A stretch of 64,000 bases of DNA from Ananas comosus (GCF_001540865.1 NC_033628.1:3173077-3237076); one strand, 5' to 3'. Shown: positions 31,322 to 43,767, counted from the first letter of the stretch. The notes: generated by a model from the sequence alone, not told the origin. Numbers and translations: made by a program.

Positions 31322-34300
31322 TGTCACGCCTTGGATGTCTCGTTCCCCGGGCACGCCGACAAATCTGCCGTATACAAAGAAATTTTTTCTGTATACGAAG
31401 CGACAGCTGTACCTGTAAATCAAACACTACTACGAACAGTAGTAGAGAGCTGCTAGAGAAAACAGAAGCTAAACAAACTGAGTTTCGTATACATAGTCCA
31501 AATCCAAAATACAGAGCTACTCGCACTGGCGAGTTAAGTCTACTATGTACAGAAACTCGAAACAAAACATCTACCTGCAGTAGGGGCATCTCTAGCTCAG
31601 CACGATGGGTAGGGCTCTAACTCGCGACGCCCTTGCCTCGATCGTGATCCGCGGAAGGCGCAGCAGCCGAAACCAATAAAACACTCAAACCCCAGAACAA
31701 AACGCATCCGCGCGACCGTGCAGCACCAAAAACAACCGGCCGACAAACCATGAGATTGGCCTAAACCAACAGAAAAAACAACAAGTAAACAACTGGCCGT
31801 ACTTCCCAAACAAGCAGAAAAAACTTCCACACTCCAAGATAAAAACCATAGTAGTCATCCTAAAAAAAAACAAAAAACAGCTCGAGGGAACATACGCCAC
31901 AAGCCCAATTAAACAAATAAAATCCGCCGTGCATACCCCACTAAGCTCTACAGAAGGAGCAGGAATCACAAAAAGAAACCAATCACGGAATACCAAGAAC
32001 CAATAAAACTACAACACCACACTCACCCGGCTAATCAAACAAAATACAGCTATCATCTCTACCTAACCCACTGTAGAAAATAATCCAGACCTTTACCCCA
32101 CCTCAATCCAAAAACACAAAGATACAAAGTTTACCGAACCATCCCCTAAACACCCCAAGAAAATAATAACAAACAAAAACAATCAAGTCAAAAAAAAACC
32201 AACCACCTCAAAGAAAACAAAACCGGACCAATCCGTGAACCACATACAAACACCCAGTCTCCACCAGCACACACCAAAAGCCACACATAGCCCCACCCCC
32301 CCTCATAACACTCAACCAATACTTAACCCAAACACTACCCACACAAATCCCCTAAAAACCCCATTAAAGTTACGTACTATACCACCTAAACAAAAAAAAC
32401 ATACACAATAAACTAAACAAACCAACACAGCAAACTGACCCGTGAGAGCAACACAGATCCAAGCTGCATGCAGCCGACAACCCAAAAACCCCACCAACTC
32501 GAAACGAAAGCAGCAAAGAACCAATAATGAGACTAATCACCAAGAGAAGAGATGGCTTAAACCTACACCGGGCGCTATCCCCCACACCCCCAGTAACTAT
32601 CAAACGAGATCATACATACCTATCATGAGAGACCTCAATCACACACTACCAAACATAGCACAACAGTCAAATAACACCATAAGAGACTACTAAAAACAAC
32701 CTAGCTCCCCCACTTCTACAAACCAAACCCACGTGCCCTCGGCACCAATCTCTGGACCAAAACAAGTAATCCTTGCCGTCCCCCACCCCCAGACCTAAAA
32801 AACCAGAACGGCACCCCGAAACAGACACCACGAAAACAAAACAAAAGCAGACTCTACAACTTTACACCTAAATTAAAAATACAAATAAAGTAAACATACG
32901 CATCACATTAACAGCTACAGAGGCTCAAAAATGCCACCCTTCTAACACTACCGCACCACCCGCAGCAGTAATCCATAAATTTCCCTGAATTTCGAAAAAC
33001 TATTAAAAAAAAATCAAATTAATTCCATAAATAATAAAAAATACCCAAAACAAATAATCAACCCAGCCACTATGATACAATCGAATTCAAGGCTCCTAGA
33101 GCTAAATCGGCTAGTTTAAACATATGACGGGCTCAAAACGCGCAGTTTCTCCTAAGTCAAATTTTCAAGGTCCAACATGTAATATATACAATATCATTTC
33201 AGCATGCTTTTATATTCATATTACATCCAAAATGCTAATCGATGAATTAAAGCATGATATACAAAAATTGAACTATATACGTCGACTAAACATGCACTTA
33301 GGAGCGAAACCGATGACACACCCACCTCGAGAGCAAAATCCTGGCAGCAAGAAGGTCACTCAGCTGCGGAACACCCTGCTGGAACCATTCACACTTGCTT
33401 ACAGCCAGCAAAGATCCAAAATCAGGATCTAGACATCAAAATCACCAAAAACCACTAACAAAATCCAATTTCAGCACTTAAGCTTGGATTTATCCAACTT
33501 CAATGTCAAAAGTCACCTAATGAGCTCCAATTCGGGTGAGGACAGATCCAAATCCAGCAACTACAGATGGGTGATCAATCCCAGGTCCAAAATCCCACTG
33601 CCTACAAAGATAGTATCAAGAAAATCTCAAAAATCCCATTTTCAGCTCAAAGTCAACAGCAGTCCAGAAAAACCTCAGTTCGACTAAGCTAACCTCCACC
33701 AAAATCTGCAATTCAGGGCTCCTCTGGAAGTCTAGAATCCAGCAAACCAAGTTTCGTCGAAATCCGACCTTCCTACGTTGCGCACGAGCCAGAACACTGG
33801 AGGTCGTCGCTGAAGAACTGCAGAATCAGCACTCCATCAAGCTGGATCAATGGAAATTTGACGCAAATTGAGGTAAATCCTAGTGTTTGAGATGCTAAAG
33901 GGACTTCTCTGTGAAGAAGGGAGGAAAAGAGCTCACCAGGGTCACCTTCCATCTATTTATAGGCTGCTGGGAAGATAAAATAAGCCCCAAGAGAAACAGC
34001 TGCAATCCAGTGCCCCTGCAGAAACGGGCGTTTCTGGGCGCCCGGAACCATGTTCTGGGCGACCAGAACATCCAGCCTGCACAAAACGGGCTCCTCGGAC
34101 TCTCCTCTCGAGGTGCGCTGCGCCCGTAAATGGCTCCGGCGGAACTCACCTACCGCCCTGCCACGCGTCGAAGCAGGCGATATTCACGATGTCGAATTTC
34201 TGGACCCACATCTGGGCGCCCGGAACATGGGATCCGAATTGGCTTCCAGTTTCAGTAAAATTCAACACTCGTTTCTGGGCGACCCTAACAATGTTCTGGG

Positions 34301-34509
34301 CGCCCGAATCTGGCAAAACTCCAGTTCTGCTTATTTGAGTGCGCCGAGTCTAATTCTGCATCCAATTCGTGCAGAATTGATTCCGACTCAGTCCGACACT
34401 CTCCAGAGATGTCGACCAGTCTATAATACTGAAGCCAATCCTATCCAAAGCTCAGGAACACTACAAGTAGTGAGGAATTTTTTCCTAAATAAAAACCACA
34501 TGCCCTACA
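31322..34509 (-). mobile_element. Long LTR (~3.2 kb), minus strand
   Basis: The minus-strand 3' end is ..GGCGTGACA at 31322, next to the primer site. The other end is placed near 34509 (TGTAGGGCATGTGG on minus), because sequence beyond about 34510 is shared with 58190 onward. It contains a TATA (CCTATAAATAG at 33954-33962), a leader with GAGCTCTTTTCCTCCCTTC, and GGGCGCCCGGAAC-type repeats at 34020-34320. It is homologous to the plus-strand LTR at 25053-29556 but has the 1.45-kb unit only once. C/A-biased text at 32000-33000 has no coding signal. Confidence 0.65.
34020..34320. repeat. Repeated TTCTGGGCGCCCGGAAC-type motif in LTR
   Basis: Variants of TTCTGGGCG(C/A)CC followed by GGAAC or AGAAC occur about five times. 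Single versions lie in the array units (GGCGCCCAGAAC near 25713 and 27173). This is probably a palindromic regulatory or structural element of the LTR family. Confidence 0.6.
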
Positions 34510-34712
34510 TGCGAATGATTAGATATTCCTAACTTTATCGCTGCGAGTACTATCGATCTCAGGTTAGATAAGAAAAGTATATACTCATAACATCAAAGCA
34601 CACTTATTTACTATGGCAGTTATTGATGAAGGATAGTTAGCTTCATTTTAGAACAACAGCTTTAAACATGTATAGCATGAATTGCAACAACTGAACTGAA
34701 ACTATGCTGCCG

Positions 34713-34843
34713 CTACAGATCCGGCTTCCCCACCACCGCCTCGTCACTGCAGTCGTACTCATCTTCCGAGAGCTCCTCCTCGCTGGATTTGTCGTCCGAA
34801 GGAGCGCCGACTTCCTCAGGTTTTGGATACTTTTCACAGTATT
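34713..34843 (-). CDS. Ubiquitin-conjugating enzyme E2 (UBC4/5 type), last exon
   Basis: The minus strand reads (G)AATAC.. giving [12 protein letters not shown], then an acidic tail [15 protein letters not shown] and a GKPDL end with TAG at 34713-34715. This is the C-terminus of the plant UBC4/5/6 group (animal UBE2H-like), which charges and transfers ubiquitin; the acidic tail is its hallmark. TTCTAG ending at 34844 is a good acceptor, and its phase fits the missing G of the Glu codon. The catalytic core exons should lie at higher coordinates, but I found none up to 38 kb. Either the gene is only partly represented or this is a detached exon. A frameshifted copy is at 58441-58566. Confidence 0.8.
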
Positions 34844-37800
34844 CTAGAACATTTAAAAAGAGAAAAGAATGTAATAAAAGGTACACCACATTGTTACACT
34901 TCAATTTGTACACATACAACCTGATAGAGATATAATATGAACTTGAAAAAACAAAATAGTGAGCTAAGAGTAATAATTGCATTCAAAATATGGGTTCTTT
35001 TATTTTCAACACTTGATGGTATGTGGATGCTCCATTGTTTCCTATACCGGATTTGTCGATAATAGTGAACCAGGAGGACAAACCAATGAGGGAACCTAGA
35101 AAAATTCAAAATAAAGCAGAATGATCATCTTTAGTTAGTGAACCACCTCTAATGGTACCTCCTTCATCACATCCCGATAGTTCCATTTCGAAACAAATTG
35201 GAAAAGTCATTTAGGCATATGATAGCTTGCAAAAGCATTTGAACGCATCGTTAAAGCCCCTTGAAGTTGATTAATAAACACTAGTAGACAAGTTGAATCT
35301 TGCATACGGAACTGGAGCTACTCTCAATGGTGCAATCATACAGACCTATTTAATACGCATCCCCGCTATCAACCTTAGACGTAATGAGATTAGGATATCA
35401 AGGATGGTATTAATAGTGCGATGATAGATTTTCATGTTTTGTCTTGCAAAGGATTATATAAGGAAACGTGCCTAATGAGGACATTAGGACTTAAACCTAA
35501 GGGAGTTTTTTTCTTCTAATTCATATATTCTTTTAGATAGTGTGATGATAGATTTTCATGTTTTGTCTTGCGAAGGATTACATAAGGAAACATGCCTAAT
35601 GAGGACATGAGGACTTAAAACTAAGGGAGCTTTTTTCTTCTAATTCATATATTCTTTTAGATGCCCGTAAGCCACACTGCCTGCTCTACCCTGCATAGAA
35701 TGGGTTTCAAACTTAGGACCTGACTGTCGAGGAGGACGGTACCGACCACCTACTCTAAGTAGTAACCAAGGTAGTTTGCTGAAAATGTGAAAGAAATGAT
35801 TGATGAATAAGATTTAGAAACTAGCCTAACTTAGAGTTGAAGCATATTTGGTACCCTTTCCATCAAGTTGCTAATAGTGGACCAGTTTAGGCTCAGATGC
35901 TACTGCGCTACTCTGTACACATCCTCAACCTCTTCGTGTCCCCATTCCTCCTCTTTCTTTGAACTAGCATTAGTGATGGCTATAACTTATTGCCGTCAGC
36001 ATCCCCTCTTCCTCTCTGAATTCTTCCACCAGAATTCATTGCTCTAGTTTAAGCAAACAGGATAGATGTAACCAGGGGAAAATCTAGTTAGAAAAATGAA
36101 ATACTTGAGGCAATAAGAAGAAAATTGAACAGGGACTGCAAAGAGAACTGAGGTCTTGGTTGGAAATGCTTTCGTTAAATATGCCTGCTTTGATGCTTTA
36201 GGAACCCAATAATTCGGAACCACCTTGAAGCTCCCTTCAAATGCATTAAAATGGCGGGGGAACTAACAAAAAAGATGCACCTGGCTTGCATTTCCCATCA
36301 CTATTTATAGCATCAGGGGAGAGGGTTCTCAACGGAATTTCATATATTTTTGGATCCTCTAAAGGATCAAAGTGAGCGAATCTAGGTAACACATTCCCTA
36401 CATGGGCCTAAGAGATTCAACATAAACTAAAAAGATCTTAAGAATGTTTATGAAGGTACCAAATAGATATTGACAATTGTAGAAAAACTATCAACAAGTT
36501 TGAAGAACATCTGTCAAATGTGAAATCGAAAGCATAAAAGGTATGCAGCGATGATTCTCAGATTACTGTGCTTTTTCTGTTTATATCCATTCTACATATA
36601 TTATTTCCTTTTTCATGAATGATTTGCGACAAGAAAAAGGAAGAAGGATGCAACTTGGGAAAACTAATGGGTTGAAAAATGAAGCCTGTCCACTATCATG
36701 GGTTAAGACGAGGTTCTCATTACTCTCGAAAAGAAAAACCTGGTATATTTGTAGCACAAGAATGTTCTCTTACATATCTTTTTCATCTTTATCCCAATTT
36801 TATCCCTATATTATTTGTCCATTAACAACAATTAAGGAATCACATTAAGGAGTCCTCTATTTGTCTCCTCCTCTATTCTGTCACAAATGGTTCCAATTTC
36901 CCAGAATATTCCTCTACATTCAATCTATAAATTTGAGCTCTCCAAACCTCACCTCCTTTTGCCTCCAACACAAAAATCCATTAACATTGTCTGTCAATTA
37001 GCATGTGCGCTGGAACTTTGGACTAAATGAAATAGAAGCACTTTGGCAAAAATTCAGATGTGAAGCTGAAGCACTTTGCAATATCATAAGTTAAAAAACC
37101 TCACTGGGAGCTTCCAGGGAGGTTTCTACATTGAAGAAGTCAATTTTTAAGCCCCTTTTTTCAATTAAGCTCTCTTTTCGGTGTTTCTTGGAGTTCTTTC
37201 GACCTCTCAAAGGTTTTTGGGTGCGGCAGACAAGATCGGACATCGGAGCAATCAAGATAGGATATCAAAGCTTAGATCAAGCTAGAGTTTTCTAAGCAAT
37301 TTCACTGAGGACGAATAACATACACCTTGGAATTATGTATATTTTATGACCGCTATTCGAAGTGACACATCTTTTTGGAGGTGGGAGGCACTAGGTGGAA
37401 TAGTTAGAGCTAGTTCTTTCCAATCAGACTATTATTGCTACTTCTCTAAACAAGACCACCGTCACCTTGTTGGACACTTATTTATTTTTGACTTCTTGAA
37501 CAGTAGCCTAATTATCTAGGCATTTATGCCTAGGACTTGTTGATAATAGATTCTACGGAGCTATCTTTGCTTGTGTGGAGTAGTATACTGATCCTCATGC
37601 TCTGCATGGACCCTCGCCCTGAGGGTTAGGGTTTAGAGTTTATTATTTTCATTAATTGTAGATCTTGTAAAGCCAAAGGCATAGTGATCTGGATAGTTAT
37701 CCAGCTTACTATTCTTTTGGTTCTCCATTTGAATTTTGTTATTTCCTACATTTACTTGTGAATTGTGGACTTTTTGAGTACTTTTGTTTACTTTAGTATC

Positions 37801-38069
37801 AATGTTTGATGTTGTTGAGCTTTGGTATTTGCTATAGCCTTCCATGCTTGTAGGATTGAGCTTAATCCTTAAGTTGTGTTGTGTACCAGTTACGGCCCAA
37901 AAGAAAAGACCTGGGAAGAGAGAATCTCCAAACTGGAAAAGTACACTATAGTGGCACCGGACTAATCCTAGCATAGTCATCAAAAGACTTAAATAATATC
38001 AAGAAATTTAGTTGGAAAGGAAGGTGTGGCAAAGCTAACGATTTGCGAATTTTTTAATTGTATAATTTT
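34844..38069. other. Noncoding; possible long intron or flank of the UBC gene
   Basis: No further E2 exon recognised. A near-duplicate pair of about 90 bp lies at 35419-35510 and 35536-35660 (both contain GATGATAGATTTTCATG and ATTCATATATTCTTTTAGAT). 35661-35770 has the gapped GC-richer text (CTGACTGTCGAGGAGGACGG) common to dispersed plant repeats. The whole stretch reappears noisily at 58570-61990. Confidence 0.55.
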
Positions 38070-38372
38070 TTAGCCCTTAGATCAATCCATTAATCATTTC
38101 TAACCATTGGATTAATATTATTAACCAATAGGGACCACTCAACCCTAGGGGACCACTCAACCCTAAAGGGACTGCTATNTTTAGCCCTTAGATCAATCCA
38201 TTAATCATTTCTAACCATTGGATTAATATTATTAACCAATAGGGACCACTCAACCCTAGGGGGCCACTCAACCCTAAAGGGACCGCTATTATCCCAACCG
38301 TTGAATCTTTGATCCAAGGGCTAGAAAATCGGAAGCACTAACTACTTTATGCTTCCAATAGCATAGTAGCTC
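38070..38372. mobile_element. Family B-like MITE, internally duplicated at N
   Basis: The core (ACTCAACCCTAGGGG) is of family B type; the right end is GCTTCCAATAGCATAGTAGC. About 105 bp from TTAGCCCTTAGATC is present before and after the single N at 38179, so the join has overlapping contig ends. Confidence 0.6.
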
Positions 38373-38373
38373 T

Positions 38374-38538
<165 letters not shown>

Positions 38539-38540
38539 CG

Positions 38541-39090
38541 TATACCTCTGGACGGCGAGACTTTCACGAACACATATCACCAACCTGAAACTCCAAGTCT
38601 CGTCTCCTTGTATCGGCGTAACTCCTCTGTCGACTCTGGGCTGTCAAAAGATGTCGTCGCACCTCTTTAACCTTTTCCTCGGCCTTAATCAGAATCTCAG
38701 GCTCTAGAGTCTTCCTTTCACCCACATCACTCCAATACAAAGGGGATCAATATCTGCATCCATACAACGCCTAAAACGGGGCCATCTGAATATTCGTTTG
38801 ATAGTTGTTGTTGTACGCAAACACAGTCAGTGTCAAATGTCGATGCTACCCTCCTCCAAAGTTCAGGACACATGCCCTTAACATGTCCTCCAGAGTCTGA
38901 ATGGCCCGCTCTGACTAACCACCTGTCTGTGGGTGAAATGCCGTGTTGAAATGCAACTATGTATCCAAGGCTGTCTGAAGGCTCCTCCAAAAGTGCGAAA
39001 CGAACCTCGGGTCTCAATCCTATACAATCGAAGCTGGCACACCATGCAACCTAACAATCTCATCCAAATATAGCTGAGTGAGTTGACCCT
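38541..39090 (-). pseudogene. Ty3/gypsy integrase C-terminal fragment
   Basis: The minus strand reads, in order, LHGVPASIV, DPRFVSHFWRSLQTALDT, LHFNTAFHPQT, SERAIQTLEDMLRACVLNF and an EFQVGD-like stretch. These are the last part of the integrase catalytic core and its C-terminal domain in chromovirus-type retrotransposons. Stops and small frame changes interrupt it. Only this part of pol is present; it abuts a MITE end on one side. Confidence 0.75.
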
Positions 39091-39336
39091 AGCTCGTGTT
39101 TGGCTCGCTTATTAAACGATCTCTCTCTCTAGGGTTTGATGATCTATCAGTTTCTATTTTAGATGTACATTCGGATTGGGAACCAGATCGTCAGAGTTAT
39201 AGGGTGCAGGGTCATTCGTCTGGGTTTAATCTATCTTATAATGATGAAACTCTCACTGATGCCTTCATTGTGGCGTCCCGTTCTATTTTTTGTTGGATCA
39301 CATTTCGTCAATTTTTTAATTGTGTGATTTGTGCGC
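39091..39336 (+). other. Short open stretch, not recognised
   Basis: An 84-codon ORF at 39096-39350 between the integrase fragment and the LTR below. It includes a CTCTCTCTCT run. No family recognised; probably retroelement-derived. Confidence 0.3.
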
Positions 39337-40105
39337 TGTTAGGCCAATAAGGCGCGGCCAAGTGGTACACCGATACTCCACTCAACTCTGTTCTTTAATG
39401 ATGACAATTTTGCTATGCACTGGGAGCATCGGAAGAAATTCTAAGTAACCACCGCGCGAATTAAGGGAAAGTTACAATAAACGCGAGCAGTTACACAAGC
39501 AGTTCTGATCGGCTGAAAGTGGCCCGAGAAAGCAGGGGTAGTTGCCGATCATAGATAGGCAATACTAATTGACAGGGGTGATCTATAAATATGCCAATAC
39601 CACCCTAAAAGGAGATTTTTTTCTCGAGAATAGAAGACCACCCTTATTTCTTTGCATTTCTTTGCAATTTTCTAAGAGTAGTCTACATGTAACTCTTTAC
39701 TTTCTCGCAATTACTGTTTTTCCCTAGGAGTAGATTTAAAATAGATCAATCGAGTCTGTATGCCTTTAGACACACTCGACCTTTGTACTGTATTCACAAG
39801 TCATTTTCAATATACATAAAGGTATCGGCTCTTTCAGCCGACTAGTCACTATGTATTTCTTCCATTCGGCTCTTCCGCCAACCTTGATTTTTCCACAATC
39901 CATACATTTGGCTCATCCAGCTGAACCGATTCTAAATTAGAGATTTTCAAACTCGGCTGATCCGATCCCTCATCAGCGGAATCACTTGATCTGGTTGAAG
40001 GGCGCAAACTTGGAGGGTCACTGTTCACAGCCGTTCCATATCCTTACACACTTTTCAGGTGAGATCTTTGACCAGGTCAAAGGTCAGGATATTCGGCTCG
40101 CAACA
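39337..40105 (+). mobile_element. 5' LTR of gag-only element (769 bp)
   Basis: Runs from TGTTAGGCCAATAAGG to ..CTCGCAACA, the expected TG..CA ends. A TATA-like CTATAAATATG lies near 39586. It is directly followed by a primer-site-like block. No matching 3' LTR in the window. Confidence 0.65.
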
Positions 40106-40110
40106 ATTTT

Positions 40111-40128
40111 TGGCACGCCCGGTGGGAC
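40111..40128 (+). promoter_or_regulatory. Putative primer binding site
   Basis: TGGCACGCCCGGTGGGAC five bases after the LTR end. It has the TGG start of tRNA 3' CCA complements and the form seen after many plant Ty3 LTRs. The tRNA is not identified. Confidence 0.55.
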
Positions 40129-40162
40129 TCAATTAAGGCAAATTTATTTCTTTATTAAGACA

Positions 40163-42436
40163 ATGGCTGATGATAACGCCATGAATTTGCGCAATAGGGT
40201 CATTCCTAGAAGTTCAGGGAGCGATCAACAGCCAAGCAATTCAGATAATGCTGGAAAACGCCAAGCAGTCTTGCCTGTTGAAGGTGAGACAAGTGGTCAA
40301 TCTGACCAACAAGAGCCTAGTTTGGCTCAAGCACTTGGACAAATGACACGGGTTCTACAAGTATTGGACCAAAATAGTCATAGAATTGAAGCACTGCACG
40401 GTTAGACGCAGTGTTGGCCGCGATCACGGCTTCTAACGAAAATATTGCCCGAATAGGGCAATTGTTGACTCGTAACGAGCAACCAGTAACATGCTTACAA
40501 GGGCCTGTGGTGGTACCAGTGTTACAAAATCCTGTAGCACCGAAAAATAGCAAGCCTCAATACCAGGGGGCACCATTTCAGGCGACTTATAGAACGGCTG
40601 TTATTAAAGCCGGTCAGCAACCAGAGATAGCGTAGGGATTACTACCTCCTCCACCAGTAGCACCGTATCAGCCCCAAAATATAGGGGCTAGAGCTGGGGG
40701 GCAGGCTCCGAATATACAATGAGTAAATCCTGTGGTACAGAATTTAGGGCTACCACAGGGACCGAACGTAGCACAGGCACAAGTTCCTTTATCAGGAAAC
40801 AATAATAAAATATATGCACAGATTGAAGAAGCCATCCGAAACTTTCGAAGTAGGCGCAAGGCTGGCAATGCGACCTATATTTAGATCACCTAATCCTGCG
40901 AATATAGACGCAGAGCACCCTTATTCGGCAAATTGGAAAATACCGAAATTTGACAAATTTTCTGGTGATGAGACCAAAAATACAGTCGAACATGTTGCAC
41001 GGTTTACTGCACAGTGCCGAGAAGCCACGACAGATTCGTTTTTAAAATTAAGATTATTTAACACCTCGTTAAGTAAGACAGCTTTTACTTGGTATACGAG
41101 CTTACCGGCTAATTCCGTTCGAGATTGGGACGAATTAGAGAGAAAGTTTCAGATCAGAACCAGAACTGTCGGTAGCTGATCTGGCTCAATTTAAACAGAG
41201 AATAGGTGAATCGGTTGAAGAATACTTGAACCGATTCTAGAAGGCCAGGAGTCGTTGTTTTGTAAGAATGCCAGAATCGAAATTTGCCAAGATGTCATTT
41301 AACGGCTTACATTTTAAGATAAAAGATCATTTCGAAGATAAATACTTTCCAAATCTATTTGATTTGGGAGTTCGGGTTGCCCAATATGAGGAATTCCGAA
41401 AAGGTAACAACGAGGATTGGTCCAGGTGGAGCCGAAACAAAAATTGGAGTAAAGAAAAAGAGAAAAATATCTCTTTTCTTGAAGAATCTTTGGCTCATGA
41501 GGAGCCGAATATATCTGAAGAAACAGAGGATTCGACCGATGAAGCTGAAATATATGTGGCGGAAATGGTAAAAAACCGTCAGCCATATAAATGTGCTTTG
41601 TTAAAGCCTACTAAATCAAGCGAGGCAAAAGCACAAATTTCAGCATATACATACTATTTAATGTATTAAAGACCGATTTAATTTTTGATCGGTTTAAAGG
41701 ACGGACGAATTCAGCTATAGGAGGGTCAAACTATACCTCCTGGAGAAGAATTGAAAAGGAGAAGATACTGCAAATGGCACCATTCATGGAGCCATAAAAC
41801 GAATAAATGTACTGCCTTTAAAAGGTAGATTCAAAAAGAAATAAATGAAGGCCGGCTGATATTTGCCGACCAAGAAAATAAAAATATGAAAATTGACAAG
41901 AACCATTTCCATCGCAGGTCAATATGATAGATGTCAAAGAAAAGGCAGTCGCAGACAAGAAGGCCGCCGAAAGTATCGCCTACACCAAAAGAACTCTTCG
42001 GCTTTGCATAAAATACAAAGACGAAATGACCAAGAAAGATTGGGAAGCGATCATCAATGAGAAGAAAATGCACAATGAGTGGAGGGAATTCATGGCATTC
42101 CCAGAGGAATGGGAAGAGATTTCCCAAGGAGATAACAAGTCAGAAGTAGACTCGGTGCAAAACAAGAAAGACTTGTTGGTGCAGAAAGTTCTGCATGACT
42201 ATTACAACAGCAGAAGGGAGGAACGCAACAGCCGATGGAGTTATCCGGAGAAACCATTCTGCTAAAAATAAAGATTTTTCAGGTATCGGCCGCATTGGCA
42301 GCAACAAGTTAGGTCGAGACCGGAACTAGAATTGGAAGGGATGACCGAGGGGGACATAGAATTTCTCGATCGGAGGTTAGTCAATGAGCTAGGCATACAA
42401 CCATGGCCGAGACCTGGGAAAGAAGAGAAATTTTGA
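40163..42436 (+). pseudogene. Ty3-type gag, interrupted; no pol
   Basis: The ATG at 40163 opens MADDNAMNLRNRVIPRSSGS. Reading continues through stops and frame shifts (TAG at 40403, 40633 and others). 40900-41240 shows the capsid-like part (NWKIPKFDKFSGDE, LFNTSLSKTAFTWYTSLP, DWDELERKF). 41268-41669 is downstream gag with an acidic tail. 41924-42265 is another open block (KKDWEAIINEKKMHNEWR). The frame ends near 42436 after WPRPGKEEKF. No zinc knuckle, protease, RT or 3' LTR follows, so the element is truncated or a non-autonomous derivative. Confidence 0.75.
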
Positions 42437-42598
42437 ATACAGCAAAAAATAATTGACAGGCTGACTTAATAGTTGAAATAGTAAATATAATTAGGTACCT
42501 TCATTTGCTATAACATATAAGTCTACTCTTTACATTACAAACCCTTTCTAGCATGTATTTACCTTGGGTTGCTGGAATGAACAAAGATAATACCATAA

Positions 42599-43277
42599 GG
42601 GTATGTTTGGTTCGCATTATGAAAGATTACTAGGAATAAAAGATATCCGAGAATCTTATTCCTATTCATCCTATTACTAAGAATGTGGAATTCCTGTATT
42701 TGGTTCGCACGGTAATATTAATTAGCCATGTTATTTAATATTACAAAAAATATACAATTTATTTATTTATTTATTTATTTAATTTTAGATAATGTTACCA
42801 AAAATTTCAACATCTTTTTAGAAAAAAAGGAGAGAGAGTATAAGTTAGAGAGAGAGCATAATTAAAAAATAGAAAGAAAAATATAGTCAAAATTAGAGGG
42901 AGTGAGAGAGTTGAAATTTTAGAAAGAGAGAGAGAGAGCTTAGTTTAGAGAGAGAAAAAAAAAGTTGAATTTTAGAGAGAAAAATAAATTTAGAGAGAGA
43001 TATAAGGTTAGAGTGTAAAGAAAAATAATATCAATTAGCCGGCGGGTAGGAAGAAAGAAAGAGATTAGATATATTATGATTATCCCAATCCATTAATATG
43101 AGGATACCCATCCTCCCTCAAGGGAATGAGATTAGTACTTTGGGGTGAATCTTATTCCCAAGTGAATCCAATATTACCAATTAGATTACTTAGTGCGTTT
43201 AGCCAAACACCGTCATATTTTTTTATTCCAATTGGATTACTAGAAATTTTAAAAGATAGCGCGAACCAAACGCACCC
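42599..43277. mobile_element. Harbinger/Tourist-type MITE, 679 bp
   Basis: Termini GGGTATGTTTGGTTCGC and, inverted, GGGTGCGTTTGGTTCGCGC, flanked by TAA on both sides (42596-42598 and 43278-43280). The interior has AGAGAG-rich purine text and no ORF. Confidence 0.8.
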
Positions 43278-43559
43278 TAACAGTATCCAACTTCTGTAAG
43301 ATTGACAGTTTTTGAAGAATTATTAACAAATTATCTCTTTTAATTTTAAAAATATGCAAGAATGTGATTATGCAATTTATGTGCAGCATATTATAATGTC
43401 GTCATGGATCTCTATCCATTAAATGTTCCTTTTGGACGATTATGGCTACTATCTGTTTGTCATTTTTTTAAAATTAAAAGAGATAATTTGTTAATAATTC
43501 TTCAAAAACTGTCAATCTTACAGAAGTTGGATACTGTTAGGGTGCGTTTGGTTCGCGCT
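43258..43559. repeat. Palindrome 1: 95-bp arms, 112-bp spacer
   Basis: 43258-43352 is the reverse complement of 43465-43559 with no gap. The arm includes the end of the Harbinger MITE. The spacer contains CCTTTTGGACGATTATGGC. The right arm ends at the N at 43560. Confidence 0.9.
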
Positions 43560-43767
43560 NAATTCAGGAATTTATTGCCGAAATTATGGCACTAGTTTGA
43601 GATTCATTCACTACATTGGAAAAGATTTTTTTTGACACATAAAAATCAATTAATGACTTGACAAGTTACAAGCTATTCAAGTGATAATAGAATAATAAAT
43701 TAATAATCAAAAGCACTTATGCCCATAAACTGCGTAAATTTAAGAGAGGGAAAGATAGAGCAGTCAC

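Noticed and set aside
31284..32603. Minus-strand hydrophobic ORFs of 70-103 codons
   Set aside because: They lie inside the long minus-strand LTR and have homologous noncoding text in the plus-strand LTR; they are not conserved as frames.
34844..38069. Search for the catalytic exons of the E2 enzyme
   Set aside because: Read on the minus strand for the HPN and active-site Cys regions and for the segment before EYCEKY; nothing convincing seen.
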